DNA from: Isosphaera pallida ATCC 43644
GTDB taxonomy: Bacteria > Planctomycetota > Planctomycetia > Isosphaerales > Isosphaeraceae
Reading direction: 5' to 3'
Assembly (NCBI RefSeq): GCF_000186345.1
Contig: NC_014962.1
Coordinates: 3,190,450 to 3,254,449 of the forward strand
DNA: 64,000 bases
In this document: positions 1-8,937 of the stretch, piece after piece
How positions within the stretch are numbered: the first letter of the stretch is position 1
Layout: every line of letters begins with the position of its first letter
Notes under the pieces: model-generated
Told to the model about the DNA's origin: nothing
Seen by the model: the letters and a program-made list of their open reading frames with translations, nothing else
Database searches by the model: none
Program-made: the position numbers and the translations under genes

Positions 1-774
1 GTGATCCCCGAGCTGCGGGTCGAACTGGCTATGGCCGAGCCCGAATTGCCCGTTCGACGCGCCGCCTTGACCGAACTGATTTCCTCCCTGGGCAGTCAAC
101 TCCCCAAAGACCTCCAGACCAAAGTCAAGGAGGAACTCGACCGCATCCGCGGCGTCGGCGAACCCTTTCCCGACTTCGAGTTCCCCGATGTCCTCACCGG
201 CAAGACGATCCGACTCAGCGACCTCAAAGGCAAGGTCGTCGTCCTCGATTTTTGGGCCTCCTGGTGCGTCCCCTGCCTGGTCGAACTGCCCAGAATGAAA
301 CAACTTTACGCCAAATACAAGGATCAAGGCGTCGAGTTCATCGGTCTGAGCGTCGATTCCCTAGATGAAAAAGGAATCAATGACCTCAAGAAGTGCATCA
401 CCGACAATGAGATTCCCTGGCCCCAGTTTCATTCCGCGCCGGTCAACTCGCTGATCATCGCCAACCAACAAGGGATCGACACCATCCCCCGGATCCTCCT
501 TCTAGATGGCGACGGCGTTCTTGTCACCCGCGAAGCCCGCGGTCAACTCGATCGCCTCATCCCTGAGCAACTGGCCAAGCTTCGGGAGCGGCCCGCCAGC
601 GCGTCCGCCAACCAGAATGAATCCTCCCCAGCCGTGTCTGCGTCCCAGAATGCGACCAGCGAGGCGACGGCTCTCGAGAAGACCACGCCGCAATCAGCGC
701 CGAACTCCGAGCAACCACCCGCCGACGGCGATTCCCGGAACCCTTCCTCCAAGCCCAACGCCGACCCCTCTTGA
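1..774 (+). CDS. TlpA-like thioredoxin-domain protein, 5' end cut by window edge
   Basis: The C-terminal part of a secreted thiol-disulfide oxidoreductase-like protein. The first visible codon is GTG at base 1, but no signal peptide is seen, so the gene very probably starts outside the window. A TlpA/ResA-type thioredoxin fold begins near residue 53, with the active site WCVPC (Cys89 and Cys92 of the visible part) and the downstream cis-Pro context DTIPRILLLD. The last 60 residues are a low-complexity Ser/Ala/Pro/Glu tail. A close paralog follows 180 bases downstream on the same strand. The family reduces or exchanges disulfides in exported proteins; the actual substrate is unknown. Confidence 0.85.
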   Translation: MIPELRVELAMAEPELPVRRAALTELISSLGSQLPKDLQTKVKEELDRIRGVGEPFPDFEFPDVLTGKTIRLSDLKGKVVVLDFWASWCVPCLVELPRMKQLYAKYKDQGVEFIGLSVDSLDEKGINDLKKCITDNEIPWPQFHSAPVNSLIIANQQGIDTIPRILLLDGDGVLVTREARGQLDRLIPEQLAKLRERPASASANQNESSPAVSASQNATSEATALEKTTPQSAPNSEQPPADGDSRNPSSKPNADPS

Positions 775-855
775 CTCGCAACCCCGCCGGCTCAGTGGAC
801 CCGCGCCGCTTCCGGGTCGGAGATCGACCCCACGGTGACAACACACGCACTACGC

Positions 856-875
856 TGCCCTGCCCTGCCCTGCCC
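856..875. repeat. Four tandem TGCCC pentamers
   Basis: TGCCC occurs four times in a row in the leader between the two thioredoxin-like genes. It is a simple-sequence repeat that could vary in copy number. No function is visible. Confidence 0.7.
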
Positions 876-954
876 TATCTGGTCCCTCCTTCCTCGATCC
901 CTCCCAACGACAGTTCCCCGCCCCGTTTTTTCTCGTTCGATGGAGTCCCCTCCT

Positions 955-2052
955 ATGTTCCGTTGGTTGTCCGTCGTTCCCGCGGCGTTGGCTGGCCTGA
1001 CCGCCGCGCCGGCCCCAGCGCAGGATCGTTCTGCCGAGGAGATTCTCCAGGCGATTCAGGCTGTCCAGATGCCCACTGTGGACATGCAGGCGTATCGGGC
1101 GATGTCCCCCGAGGATCAGGCCAAGTACCGCAACGACTACTCGGCCAAGCTGAACGCCGCTCAGGTCAAGCAGGCCGAACTCATCGGCGAACTCGCCAAG
1201 GTCGATCCCACCAACCCCATCCTGAATCAACTGCTACCGATGCGTTGGCAAGCCCTGATGGGGGCCTCCTCGGGCAACCAGGCAAAGTTGGAGGACCTCC
1301 GCAAGGAGATCGATGGCTACGCCGCGGGCGGCGGCCGGTTGGCCGCCACCGCCGCCTACTTCAACACCCTGGTGGTCCTCCAATTCAGCCAGGATCAAGA
1401 GGCCATCGTTAAGGCGGTGGAGTCGTTCATTGAGAAATATCCCCAAGATCAACGCGCTCCGGGCGTGCTGTCGATCGGGGCGCTCCGGGTTGACGATCCA
1501 GATGTGGCCCTGGCGTTCAACAAGAAGCTGATCGAGATCTTCCCCGACAGCCGCGAAGCCCAACGCGCCAAAGGCAGCCTGCGCCAACTCGAAGCGGTCG
1601 GTAAGCCATTTGAGTTCGAGTTCACCGACGCCATTTCCGGCAAAATCATCTCCAACAAGACCCTCAAGGGCAAGGTGATCGTGGTCGATTTCTGGGCCAC
1701 CTGGTGCGGTCCCTGCGTCGCCGAAATGCCCAACATGAAGAAGATCTACGCCCAATACAAAGATCAAGGCGTCGAGTTCATCGGCGTCAGCCTCGACCAG
1801 CCGGTTGAACAAGGCGGCCTCGAGGCGCTCAAGACGTTTGTCAAGGAAAACGAAATCACCTGGCCCCAGTATTACCAGGGCAAATACTGGCAGAGCGAGT
1901 TCTCCTCCTCGTGGGGCATCAACGCCATTCCGGCAATCTTCGTGGTGGACGCCGAGGGCAACCTGTTCTCGACCAACGCCCGCGGCAAGCTGGAAACGAT
2001 CCTGCCCGAACTGCTCAAAAAGGCCAAGGCCGGCACCGGCGAAACCAAGTGA
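955..2052 (+). CDS. Exported TlpA-family thioredoxin-like protein
   Basis: A 365-residue protein, predicted to act outside the cytoplasm as a thiol-disulfide oxidoreductase. I chose the ATG at 955 because it begins a good signal peptide (MFRWLSVV..., Ala-rich core, cleavage near APAQ); an in-frame ATG at 940 and upstream codons give a worse N-terminus. Residues 25-210 are an alpha-helical, TPR-like region. The thioredoxin domain follows with WCGPC at Cys251/Cys254 and a cis-Pro segment (INAIPAIFVVD). It resembles the preceding gene through the whole thioredoxin domain, so the two look like a tandem duplication. They differ in the CXXC dipeptide (GP here, VP upstream), which usually changes redox potential. 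Confidence 0.88.
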   Translation: MFRWLSVVPAALAGLTAAPAPAQDRSAEEILQAIQAVQMPTVDMQAYRAMSPEDQAKYRNDYSAKLNAAQVKQAELIGELAKVDPTNPILNQLLPMRWQALMGASSGNQAKLEDLRKEIDGYAAGGGRLAATAAYFNTLVVLQFSQDQEAIVKAVESFIEKYPQDQRAPGVLSIGALRVDDPDVALAFNKKLIEIFPDSREAQRAKGSLRQLEAVGKPFEFEFTDAISGKIISNKTLKGKVIVVDFWATWCGPCVAEMPNMKKIYAQYKDQGVEFIGVSLDQPVEQGGLEALKTFVKENEITWPQYYQGKYWQSEFSSSWGINAIPAIFVVDAEGNLFSTNARGKLETILPELLKKAKAGTGETK

Positions 2053-2237
2053 CCACCACATCGCCTCGCCACCAAACTTACGCTCATCTCATTATATGAT
2101 TGTTTGGAGAGGTGGCGATCATCGCCGCGCTGGTCGTCGCGTTCTGCCCTGCGTGTCGTGGGGGAGGACGCCGGTGGCGCAGCGGTTTGGTTTGGTTTGG
2201 TTTGAGATGAGCGACGTTTCGGTTCCCCCCGCTGCGC

Positions 2238-2762
2238 TCAGGATCCGCTGGGAGCTGCCTTGGCAGCCGCGTTGGTGTTGGTCTGGCCTTCGGCCTTGGA
2301 GGCTGGTGTGAAGGTGGGGAGGGAAGACGATTTGCGGATGTTGCGGCGGTTGGGGTCGTCGGGCTGGGTAACGAAACGACGGTTGCGCTCCCGAGCGGTT
2401 TCCTCGGGTGAACGGGTCACTCCCTGCACCGCTAAGCCGGCCAAGCCCCAGATCAGCACCATCGTCACCAACCCGACCGCCGCGGCGTGGACCACCTCGA
2501 ACTCCAGAACCAACAAAAACAGCGTGAACCAGATCACCGCCGCCAGCAGCGTCCAATACCATTCGGATGTGAACATCGTGTCGAACGACGGTTTGAGCCA
2601 GGTCGCCAGGGCGGCAATCGCCAGGGCGACGATCCCCACCCGCCAAGGCATTCCCTGAACCGGCTGGTTGTAGAGGAAGTTTTGAGCGTTCTCGGTCACC
2701 ACGTAGCACACCGCGTAAAAAATCAGCGCATACAACACGAAGGCGATCAGCAATGTCGTCAT
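2238..2762 (-). CDS. Four-helix membrane protein of unknown function
   Basis: About 174 residues. The start at 2762 (MTTLLIAF...) is preferred over upstream in-frame codons because GGAAAGGGG lies just upstream and the first hydrophobic helix begins at once. Four hydrophobic segments span roughly residues 3-25, 40-60, 68-92 and 97-118, followed by a soluble basic and then Ala/Thr-rich tail of about 55 residues, presumably cytoplasmic. I do not recognise the family. It converges with the upstream thioredoxin-like gene and stands alone on its strand. Confidence 0.65.
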   Translation of the reverse strand: MTTLLIAFVLYALIFYAVCYVVTENAQNFLYNQPVQGMPWRVGIVALAIAALATWLKPSFDTMFTSEWYWTLLAAVIWFTLFLLVLEFEVVHAAAVGLVTMVLIWGLAGLAVQGVTRSPEETARERNRRFVTQPDDPNRRNIRKSSSLPTFTPASKAEGQTNTNAAAKAAPSGS

Positions 2763-3026
2763 GGTGACGAAACCCCTTTCCGGTGGTTGGCAACGACCAA
2801 TCCAAGCCCGCCTCGTTAACAAGTCAAACGAGAACAAACGAGAATGACCCAGGCGGGAGGGAAGCCGCGTGTTGAGTCGATCCGCTCCGCGACGCTATGA
2901 TGAGCCCGATTCTTCTCCGAGTCGATGCCGTTTCGCCCAATGGCCGCCCAACCCCGCGGCGATCGCTTCTCCAACGTCATTCGAACCGGTTGGAAACCCG
3001 CCGGTCCCTCAAGCCCCGATGACCCC

Positions 3027-3863
3027 ATGATCACCCTCAGCGCCTTCGCCGACGAAATCGCCACCGATCCCGTTGAACAACTCGACGTGCTGGAGCGCCA
3101 CGGGATCCGCTATCTCGAATTCCGGTCGATCCACGACACCAACGTCATGAAATTGACCGCTGCCCAACACGAGGGGTTTCGGGAGTTGCTACGCTCCAGG
3201 GGCTTTGGTCTTAGTGCGATTGGCTCGCCAATCGGCAAAATTCGGATCGACGAACCATTTGAACCCCACCTGGCCGAATTCGAGAGGGCGATGGACCTGG
3301 CCGAATTCTACGGCACCCCGCGGATTCGCATCTTCAGCTATTACATGCCCCAGGAACCGACTCCGCCGCCTGACCCCGCCACCTTCCGCGACGAGGTCTT
3401 GAAGCGCATGACCGCCAAGGTCAAGCGGGCTGAGCAACGCGGCCTGACCCTGGTGTTGGAAAACGAAAAGTTCCTCTACGGCGACACCGCCGACCGCGTG
3501 GCCGACCTTCTGGAGACAATCGACTCCCCGGCGCTGGGGCACGCCTTCGACCCAGCCAACTATTTAGAGGTCGGTCAAGACCCCCAAGCAGCCTGGGATC
3601 GTCTCAAGTCCCGGGTGATTCACTTCCACGTCAAAGATTACGACACCACCCTGCATAAGAACGTTCCGGCCGGCGAGGGCCAGGGACGCATCCCCGAACT
3701 GATCGCCGACGCGGTGCGATCGGGCTATCGAGGCTTCTGCGTGCTGGAGCCCCACCTTGTCGTCGCCGAACTGACCCGGGGGTTCACCGGTCCCGAACGC
3801 TTCGGCGACGCGGTCGCCGCCCTCAAGAATGGTCTGCAACGTTACAACGTGCCGATCGCTTGA
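3027..3863 (+). CDS. Sugar phosphate isomerase/epimerase (xylose isomerase-like TIM barrel)
   Basis: A 278-residue AP-endonuclease-2/xylose-isomerase-like barrel. The start at 3027 (MITLSAFADEIATD) is where family members begin; the open frame extends upstream without family features. Metal-ligand segments are visible in order: LVLENEK, GHAFDPANY, VIHFHVKDYD and a C-terminal CVLEPHL. Such proteins isomerise or epimerise sugars or inositol derivatives with a divalent metal; the substrate cannot be read from sequence. It lies between convergent genes and seems monocistronic. Confidence 0.85.
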   Translation: MITLSAFADEIATDPVEQLDVLERHGIRYLEFRSIHDTNVMKLTAAQHEGFRELLRSRGFGLSAIGSPIGKIRIDEPFEPHLAEFERAMDLAEFYGTPRIRIFSYYMPQEPTPPPDPATFRDEVLKRMTAKVKRAEQRGLTLVLENEKFLYGDTADRVADLLETIDSPALGHAFDPANYLEVGQDPQAAWDRLKSRVIHFHVKDYDTTLHKNVPAGEGQGRIPELIADAVRSGYRGFCVLEPHLVVAELTRGFTGPERFGDAVAALKNGLQRYNVPIA

Positions 3864-3913
3864 TCGAACTCCGACGCTGGTTGTGGACTTATGGACCGAT
3901 CCGCCGTCGTGGA

Positions 3914-4942
3914 TCACATCCAGGTGGCGGGAACAATCCAAGGCACCCGGGGGATGCGCCGGGGGTCATACAGGGGAATCAGGTCGCGCGGTCTGACCAG
4001 CGGGGCGGGTCGGTTGGGATCGAGCCAGCCGCACGAGCGGGCCGCCTCTCCGATGATCGCCTCAGGAGCCACTCCGCGCCCGCGGAGCGTCTCCAGCTTG
4101 AGCGCCGCGTCGCGTTTGGCCAGACGTTGACCATCGGGAGCCAGCGCGAGGGGCAGATGGAAGAATCGAGGCGAGGCATGGCCTAAAGCCCGTTGGATGA
4201 GGATTTGTCGAGGCGTACTGGGAATGAGGTCGTCGCCCCTCACCACCAAATCGACCCCCATCAGGGCGTCGTCGAGCGCCGCGGCGAGTTGGTAGGAAGG
4301 CTCGCCGCTGGAACGTCCCACCACGAAGTCGCCGCCGACTTGGCGAGGCGTCAGAGCGATTGGTCCCAGAAACTCATCCTCCCAGACGATCGTCTGGTTC
4401 GGGTCGGCGACCCGGAACCGCCAAGCGAACGCTCGCCCCGCCCTGGCCAACTCGGCCGCCTCGGCGACGCTTCGGCCCGCACAGGTGCCAGGGTAGGCGG
4501 GGCCGACCTCCCAGGTCAGCGACCGCCCCTCCGCGTCCAACCGGATCGGCTCGTGGGGGGCTGAGGCGGCCCGTTGGATGTCGGCGCGGGTACAAAGGCA
4601 GGGATAGACCGCCTCGGCGCGCTTGAGACGCTCCAAGGCGTCGGCGTAGAGCGGGACACGGTTCGACTGGCGAATCGGCCCCTCGTCCCAATCCAACCCA
4701 AGCCATTCCAGGTCGCGCACAATCGACGCCAACGCCTCGGGACGGACCCGGCTGGCGTCGATGTCCTCTAGCCTCAGCACGACCCGCCCGCCGCCCGCCG
4801 ACGCTCGGCTCGCCAGCCAGGCCACCAGGAAGGTCCGGGCGTGCCCCAAATGCAACCCGCCCGTGGGTGACGGAGCGAGACGGCCGGTAATCCTCCGCCG
4901 AGGCGACTGGTCGGGAACCCGGGTCGCGGGTAGGATGTCCAA
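3914..4942 (-). CDS. gluQ: Glutamyl-Q tRNA(Asp) synthetase
   Basis: A 342-residue truncated GluRS-like enzyme that attaches glutamate to the queuosine base of tRNA-Asp. The class I signature HLGH is at residues 31-34 (in RLAPSPTGGLHLGHART), and a KMSKS equivalent is LAKRD. Cysteines in CLCT and the following YPGTC segment match the zinc site of this family. There is no anticodon-binding domain, which separates it from true GluRS. The likely start is TTG at 4942, backed by GGAGGG eight bases upstream; no in-frame ATG precedes the catalytic core. The C-terminal extension (RLIP-like basic end) is unremarkable. Confidence 0.9.
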   Translation of the reverse strand: MDILPATRVPDQSPRRRITGRLAPSPTGGLHLGHARTFLVAWLASRASAGGGRVVLRLEDIDASRVRPEALASIVRDLEWLGLDWDEGPIRQSNRVPLYADALERLKRAEAVYPCLCTRADIQRAASAPHEPIRLDAEGRSLTWEVGPAYPGTCAGRSVAEAAELARAGRAFAWRFRVADPNQTIVWEDEFLGPIALTPRQVGGDFVVGRSSGEPSYQLAAALDDALMGVDLVVRGDDLIPSTPRQILIQRALGHASPRFFHLPLALAPDGQRLAKRDAALKLETLRGRGVAPEAIIGEAARSCGWLDPNRPAPLVRPRDLIPLYDPRRIPRVPWIVPATWM

Positions 4943-5110
4943 CGGAAGAACCCTCCAAGGTCACGCGGATCGCGGAGAGAGGAACGCGGGTCTTGGCGTT
5001 GGCCTCGTCTCCAAGAACCAGGTTCGAGCGTGGCGGGTGTTCTTCACGCGTTTCAACCGCCCCGCCCAACGGGGGTGTTTTCGTCGTCCCGACCTGGGAG
5101 TGCAAGCCTC

Positions 5111-6230
5111 ATGGATATCGAACAGGCCCGTTCAACGCGGGAGGTCATCGAACAAATTCTCCAGCTTCGAGACTCTCTTTGACTTGGGCGATAAGTTCGC
5201 CCGACGCCAGGAACTCGAGGAAGCGATGAACGCGCCCGACTTCTGGAACCACCAGGATCGCGCCAAGGCCACCATCGCCGAGATCAAGACCCTCAACGCG
5301 GTCCTCAAGCCTTACGAGGCGCTGGTCAAACAGGCCGAAGACCTCCAAGCCCTGGTCGAACTGGCCGACGAGGCGGGCGACGACTCGTTGGACGACGAGA
5401 TTGACCAAGCCACCCAAAAGGCCCGCGAGGCGTTCGACAAGTTCGAGCTCCAGTCGATGCTCTCGGGCATGAACGACCACTGCAACGCCTTCTTGGAAAT
5501 CCACCCCGGCGAAGGGGGGACCGAGGCGTGTGATTGGTCGGAAATGCTCCTGCGTATGTATATGATGTGGGCCGAATCCAAAGGGTACAAGGTCGAGCTG
5601 ATCAGCCGGGAGGATGGCGGGGTCGCAGGCATTCAGTCGGCCCAGTTGAAAATCTCCGGTGACTACGCCTTTGGCTACCTCAAGGGCGAGGCCGGGGTTC
5701 ATCGTCTGGTGCGGATCAGCCCGTTCGACGCGGCCGGTCGTCGGCAAACCTCGTTCGCCTCGGTGGATGTCACCCCCGAGATCGACGACACCATCGAAAT
5801 CGAGATCCGAGACTGTGACCTCAAACGCGACGTGTTCCGCTGCGGCGGCCCCGGCGGCCAGCACCAGAACAAAACCGAGTCGGGGGTCCGTTACACCCAT
5901 CTTCCCACCGGCGTCGTGGCCGAATCCCGCTCGGAGCGCTCCCAGTTCCAAAACGACGACCTGGCCCTCAAACTGCTCAAAGCCAAACTCATCCGCCTGG
6001 AGGAGGAGAAGCGCGAGGCCGAGTCGATAAAAGCCTACGACGACAAGTCCAAAATCGGCTTCGGCTCGCAAATCCGTTCGTATGTTCTTCAACCCTATAC
6101 CCTGGTCAAAGACCTGCGCACCGGCTACGAGACAGGTAACCCCCGCGCTGTGCTGGACGGCGACCTCGACGGCTTCATCAACGCTTATCTGCGCATGAAG
6201 CTCTCCAAAGGTGAACCAGCCAGAAAGTAA
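5111..6230 (+). CDS. prfB: Peptide chain release factor 2, programmed +1 frameshift
   Basis: RF2 releases peptides at UGA and UAA stops. The zero frame opens with ATG at 5111, encodes 23 residues (MDIEQARSTREV...) and meets TGA at 5180-5182 in the slippery context CTT TGA C. A +1 shift continues with GAC at 5181 into the main body, giving about 372 residues, normal for RF2. The SPF codon-recognition tripeptide (RISPFDAAGR) and the catalytic GGQ (CGGPGGQHQNKTE) are both present. This is the classic RF2 autoregulatory frameshift. The usual AGGGGG stimulator three bases before CTT is missing here (the bases are CGAGAC). Confidence 0.95.
5177..5183 (+). promoter_or_regulatory. prfB programmed frameshift site (CTTTGAC)
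   Basis: The in-frame CTT TGA C matches the RF2 recoding heptamer. Coding potential and RF2 homology move from the frame ending at 5182 to the +1 frame exactly here. Low RF2 activity favours slippage and so more RF2, by the established mechanism. Confidence 0.93.
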
Positions 6231-6466
6231 GCCGACCTCGCAGCCCCTTCTTGAGAACGTCGCTCCGGCCTCGCCCGCGCGGGGTGGAACCAGCTGAAGT
6301 TCAATCCCGCGCGCTCAAATCATGATCAGCTAGCAAGGTGTTTTTCAACAAGGGTTGTCCATCGCCTTGAAATCGAGCCGCGAAACCCTGGGTCTCGCCT
6401 TGCGATCAACCGTCTCAAAGTCAAAGAATTTCGCCTTGGCCCTCGTTGCCGACGAGTCTCGTCTTG

Positions 6467-7348
6467 ATGACCATCCCCCCTTTGCCCACCGAGTCGCCGC
6501 GCGTCTTGCAGGTCTCGTGCGTCCAGACGCATTGGGCGACGCCGATTGACGCGAACCTGGAAACCACCTTGCGGTTCATCAAGGAGGCCGCACGGGTGGG
6601 CAGCCGGGTCGTGTTATTTCCCGAGGCCAACCTGACCAGCTATTTCTTTCCCTACGCCCTCAAGCTTGATCCGGTCGTCGTCGAACGGACGCTCAGAGAA
6701 ACCCAGGACGCCGCCCTCAAGCATTCGATCTGGGTCATTGTTGGCACGTTGCGCAAGACCGCCGATCGCTTCCTCAACCTGGCGCACGTCATCGCGCCCA
6801 CGGGCGAGATTGTGTATGAATATGCCAAGGTTCATATGGCGGGCAAAGACGAGAAAACCTCCTGTCGGGGCGGCGACAAGCTGGCGCTTTTCGAGATCGA
6901 TGGGATCCTCTGCACGTTAGTCATCTGTCGGGACGGCCGCCACCCCGAGTTGTATCGTTTGCCAGCAATGGCCGGAGCGCAGATCCTGTTTCAACCGTCG
7001 TGCAGTTCCGACTCGATCGAGGCAGTCGCTTGGAAGCGGGTCGCCGGCCGCGCGCAACAGCCGGTGGGGCCCAACTCGAAAATGTTCCACTGCGTGGCCA
7101 ACACGATCGGCGAGTCGCCCGACGGCAAACAAACCTCCAGCGGCTCCTCCTTCATCCGCGAGCCGTCCGGCCTTCCTCTGGCCGAGGCGGGCCGCCACCA
7201 CGAGGAGCTCATCACCGCCGTCCTCGATCTCGAACGGGCCGACCTTTCCTACGTTCGCGCTAGCATGATCCATCCCCCGTTCCTCGCATCCCACTGGGAG
7301 GCGATGGTCGCGGCGGTCAAAGCCCGCGCCCACCTCAAACCAGAGTAA
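6467..7348 (+). CDS. Carbon-nitrogen hydrolase (nitrilase superfamily)
   Basis: A 293-residue amidase/nitrilase-fold enzyme. The Glu-Lys-Cys triad is visible: Glu53 in LFPEAN, Lys121 in YEYAKVHM and Cys154 in LVICRDGRHPE. I prefer the ATG at 6467; a TTG 21 bases upstream is also in frame. The family hydrolyses non-peptide C-N bonds (amides, nitriles, carbamoyl groups); no feature shows which one. It stands alone downstream of prfB. Confidence 0.85.
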   Translation: MTIPPLPTESPRVLQVSCVQTHWATPIDANLETTLRFIKEAARVGSRVVLFPEANLTSYFFPYALKLDPVVVERTLRETQDAALKHSIWVIVGTLRKTADRFLNLAHVIAPTGEIVYEYAKVHMAGKDEKTSCRGGDKLALFEIDGILCTLVICRDGRHPELYRLPAMAGAQILFQPSCSSDSIEAVAWKRVAGRAQQPVGPNSKMFHCVANTIGESPDGKQTSSGSSFIREPSGLPLAEAGRHHEELITAVLDLERADLSYVRASMIHPPFLASHWEAMVAAVKARAHLKPE

Positions 7349-7482
7349 AGTAACGTCACTCTAACTTAGGTGAGGAGACCATGAGGAGCGTCGTCGATGA
7401 CGCGATCGATGCGTCTTGCTCGGCAACGGTGACGCTTGCCCACATGAGGAAACGTCGCGCGGCACTGGAGCGAGGGGGCCGC

Positions 7483-7509
7483 TTGACTCTTGGGTGTCGC
7501 TTATATGAT
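7483..7509 (+). promoter_or_regulatory. Candidate sigma-70-type promoter
   Basis: TTGACT at 7483-7488 and TATGAT at 7504-7509 are separated by 15 bases, somewhat short of the optimum 17. The site sits about 100 bases upstream of the ATG at 7611, facing it. Confidence 0.4.
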
Positions 7510-7610
7510 AGTGGGGATTGAGCCCTGCGCGCCCGTCGCCGCTTCGCGTCTTGGTCCCGACGCGGCATGATCGACTGACCGTGCCCGAATTGTGTCGAGG
7601 TTGTTCCGCC

Positions 7611-8840
7611 ATGACCCAGCCGAGCCCCATTTTCCCGTCTCATTCGCATTCCCGCCCGTGCTGTGAGGGGAAACTTACAACCGCGCCGGTGCAAGTCAGC
7701 CGCCGCGCCGCGCTGGGCGGCCTTTTGGTTTTGGGGACCGCCGCCTGGTCGGGCCGAACCGTCGGCGGCACGTCGATTTCCATCCCTTATGGGCGTGGGG
7801 ACGACGTGCCCAGTCGGGAGACTCAAATCACCCGCGCAGTGGCCTTCCTCAAGAGCCGCCAGGAGGCCGATGGGGGTTGGTCCAGCCGGCGAAGCGTGGG
7901 AATCACCGCGTTGGCGGTCACCGCCCTGCTCCGCTCCCGGCGTCTGGGGCCGGCCGATCCGACGATCGTCAAGGGCTTGGCCCGTCTGGAGGCGGCCCTT
8001 GGTCCCAACGGCGGCTTCGAGGAGAACGGCCAGGCGAATTATGTCACCTCGATCGCACTGATGGCCTTCCACCAGGCGGCCCAGGCCGACCCCAACCCCG
8101 AGGCCAAGACCCGTTACGACGCCCTGATTCGCCGCGGTCAAGATTTCCTCAAGGGCATCCAGTGGACCGAGGGCAAGAACAAGACCCCCGAGAGCGACTT
8201 CTACGGCGGAGCAGGCTATCGCGGCGACCAATCCCGCCCCGACCTCTCCAACACCGCCTTCATGGTCGAGGCATTGCGTGAAACCGGCTTGCCCGCCGAC
8301 GACCCCGCGCTTCAAAAAGCCCTCATTTTTATTTCCCGCTGTCAGAACCAGCCCTCTGAGTTCAACGACCAGCCCTGGGCCGGCAAGGTCAACGACGGTG
8401 GCTTTATCTACACCGCGGCCAACGGCGGCGAAAGCAAAGCTGGTGGCGATCCGGCCACCGGCCTGCGGTCCTACGCTGGCATGACCTACGCCGGCCTCAA
8501 AAGCATGATCCACGCTGGCCTCGACCGCGACGATCCCCGCGTTCAAGGCGCATTGCGATATATCCGCAACCACTACACCCTCGACGAGAACCCCGGCCTC
8601 GGTCAAGTCGGGCTCTATTACTATTATCATACGTTTGCTAAAGCGATGAGTCTGCTGGGCGAACCCCGATTTACGGACGCTCAAGGGGTCGAACATGATT
8701 GGAAGGCCGAACTTAACGCCGCCCTTGGCCGTCGCCAAAATCCCGACGGCTCCTGGGTCAACCCCGCCGACCGCTTCATGGAGGGCGACCCCAACCTTGT
8801 CACCTCCTACGGTCTGTTAGCGCTGGCCTACACCGGCTGA
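7611..8840 (+). CDS. Tat-exported prenyltransferase/squalene-cyclase repeat protein
   Basis: A 409-residue protein of alpha/alpha-barrel repeats. The ATG at 7611 gives an N-terminus with a twin-arginine signal (SRRAALGGLLVLG, residues about 29-41). After export, repeats of the squalene cyclase / prenyltransferase type follow, each with a helix pair and a Gly-rich turn such as EADGGWSS, GPNGGFEENGQ, KVNDGGFIYTA and QNPDGSWVNP. The DxDD acid motif of genuine squalene-hopene cyclases is not seen. Proteins of this type are frequent in planctomycetes and their function is not known; a catalytic terpene cyclase is unlikely. Confidence 0.8.
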   Translation: MTQPSPIFPSHSHSRPCCEGKLTTAPVQVSRRAALGGLLVLGTAAWSGRTVGGTSISIPYGRGDDVPSRETQITRAVAFLKSRQEADGGWSSRRSVGITALAVTALLRSRRLGPADPTIVKGLARLEAALGPNGGFEENGQANYVTSIALMAFHQAAQADPNPEAKTRYDALIRRGQDFLKGIQWTEGKNKTPESDFYGGAGYRGDQSRPDLSNTAFMVEALRETGLPADDPALQKALIFISRCQNQPSEFNDQPWAGKVNDGGFIYTAANGGESKAGGDPATGLRSYAGMTYAGLKSMIHAGLDRDDPRVQGALRYIRNHYTLDENPGLGQVGLYYYYHTFAKAMSLLGEPRFTDAQGVEHDWKAELNAALGRRQNPDGSWVNPADRFMEGDPNLVTSYGLLALAYTG

Positions 8841-8937
8841 TCGTCACCGGTTGAAGCCTAAGGATCTCCGATCCCCACGCGGGAATCGCTCGGGGTCGAT
8901 TCCGGCGTGGGTTTGGGTTGGGCTTGTCTTGGGACCC

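Noticed and set aside
2090-2100. TATATGAT box that looks like a -10 element
   Set aside because: Lies between two convergent genes with no gene downstream, so no promoter role is supported.
7356-8738. 460-residue open frame on the minus strand
   Set aside because: Antisense shadow of the prenyltransferase-repeat protein; Gly/Val-biased composition, no family, and the plus strand has a Tat signal and clear repeats.
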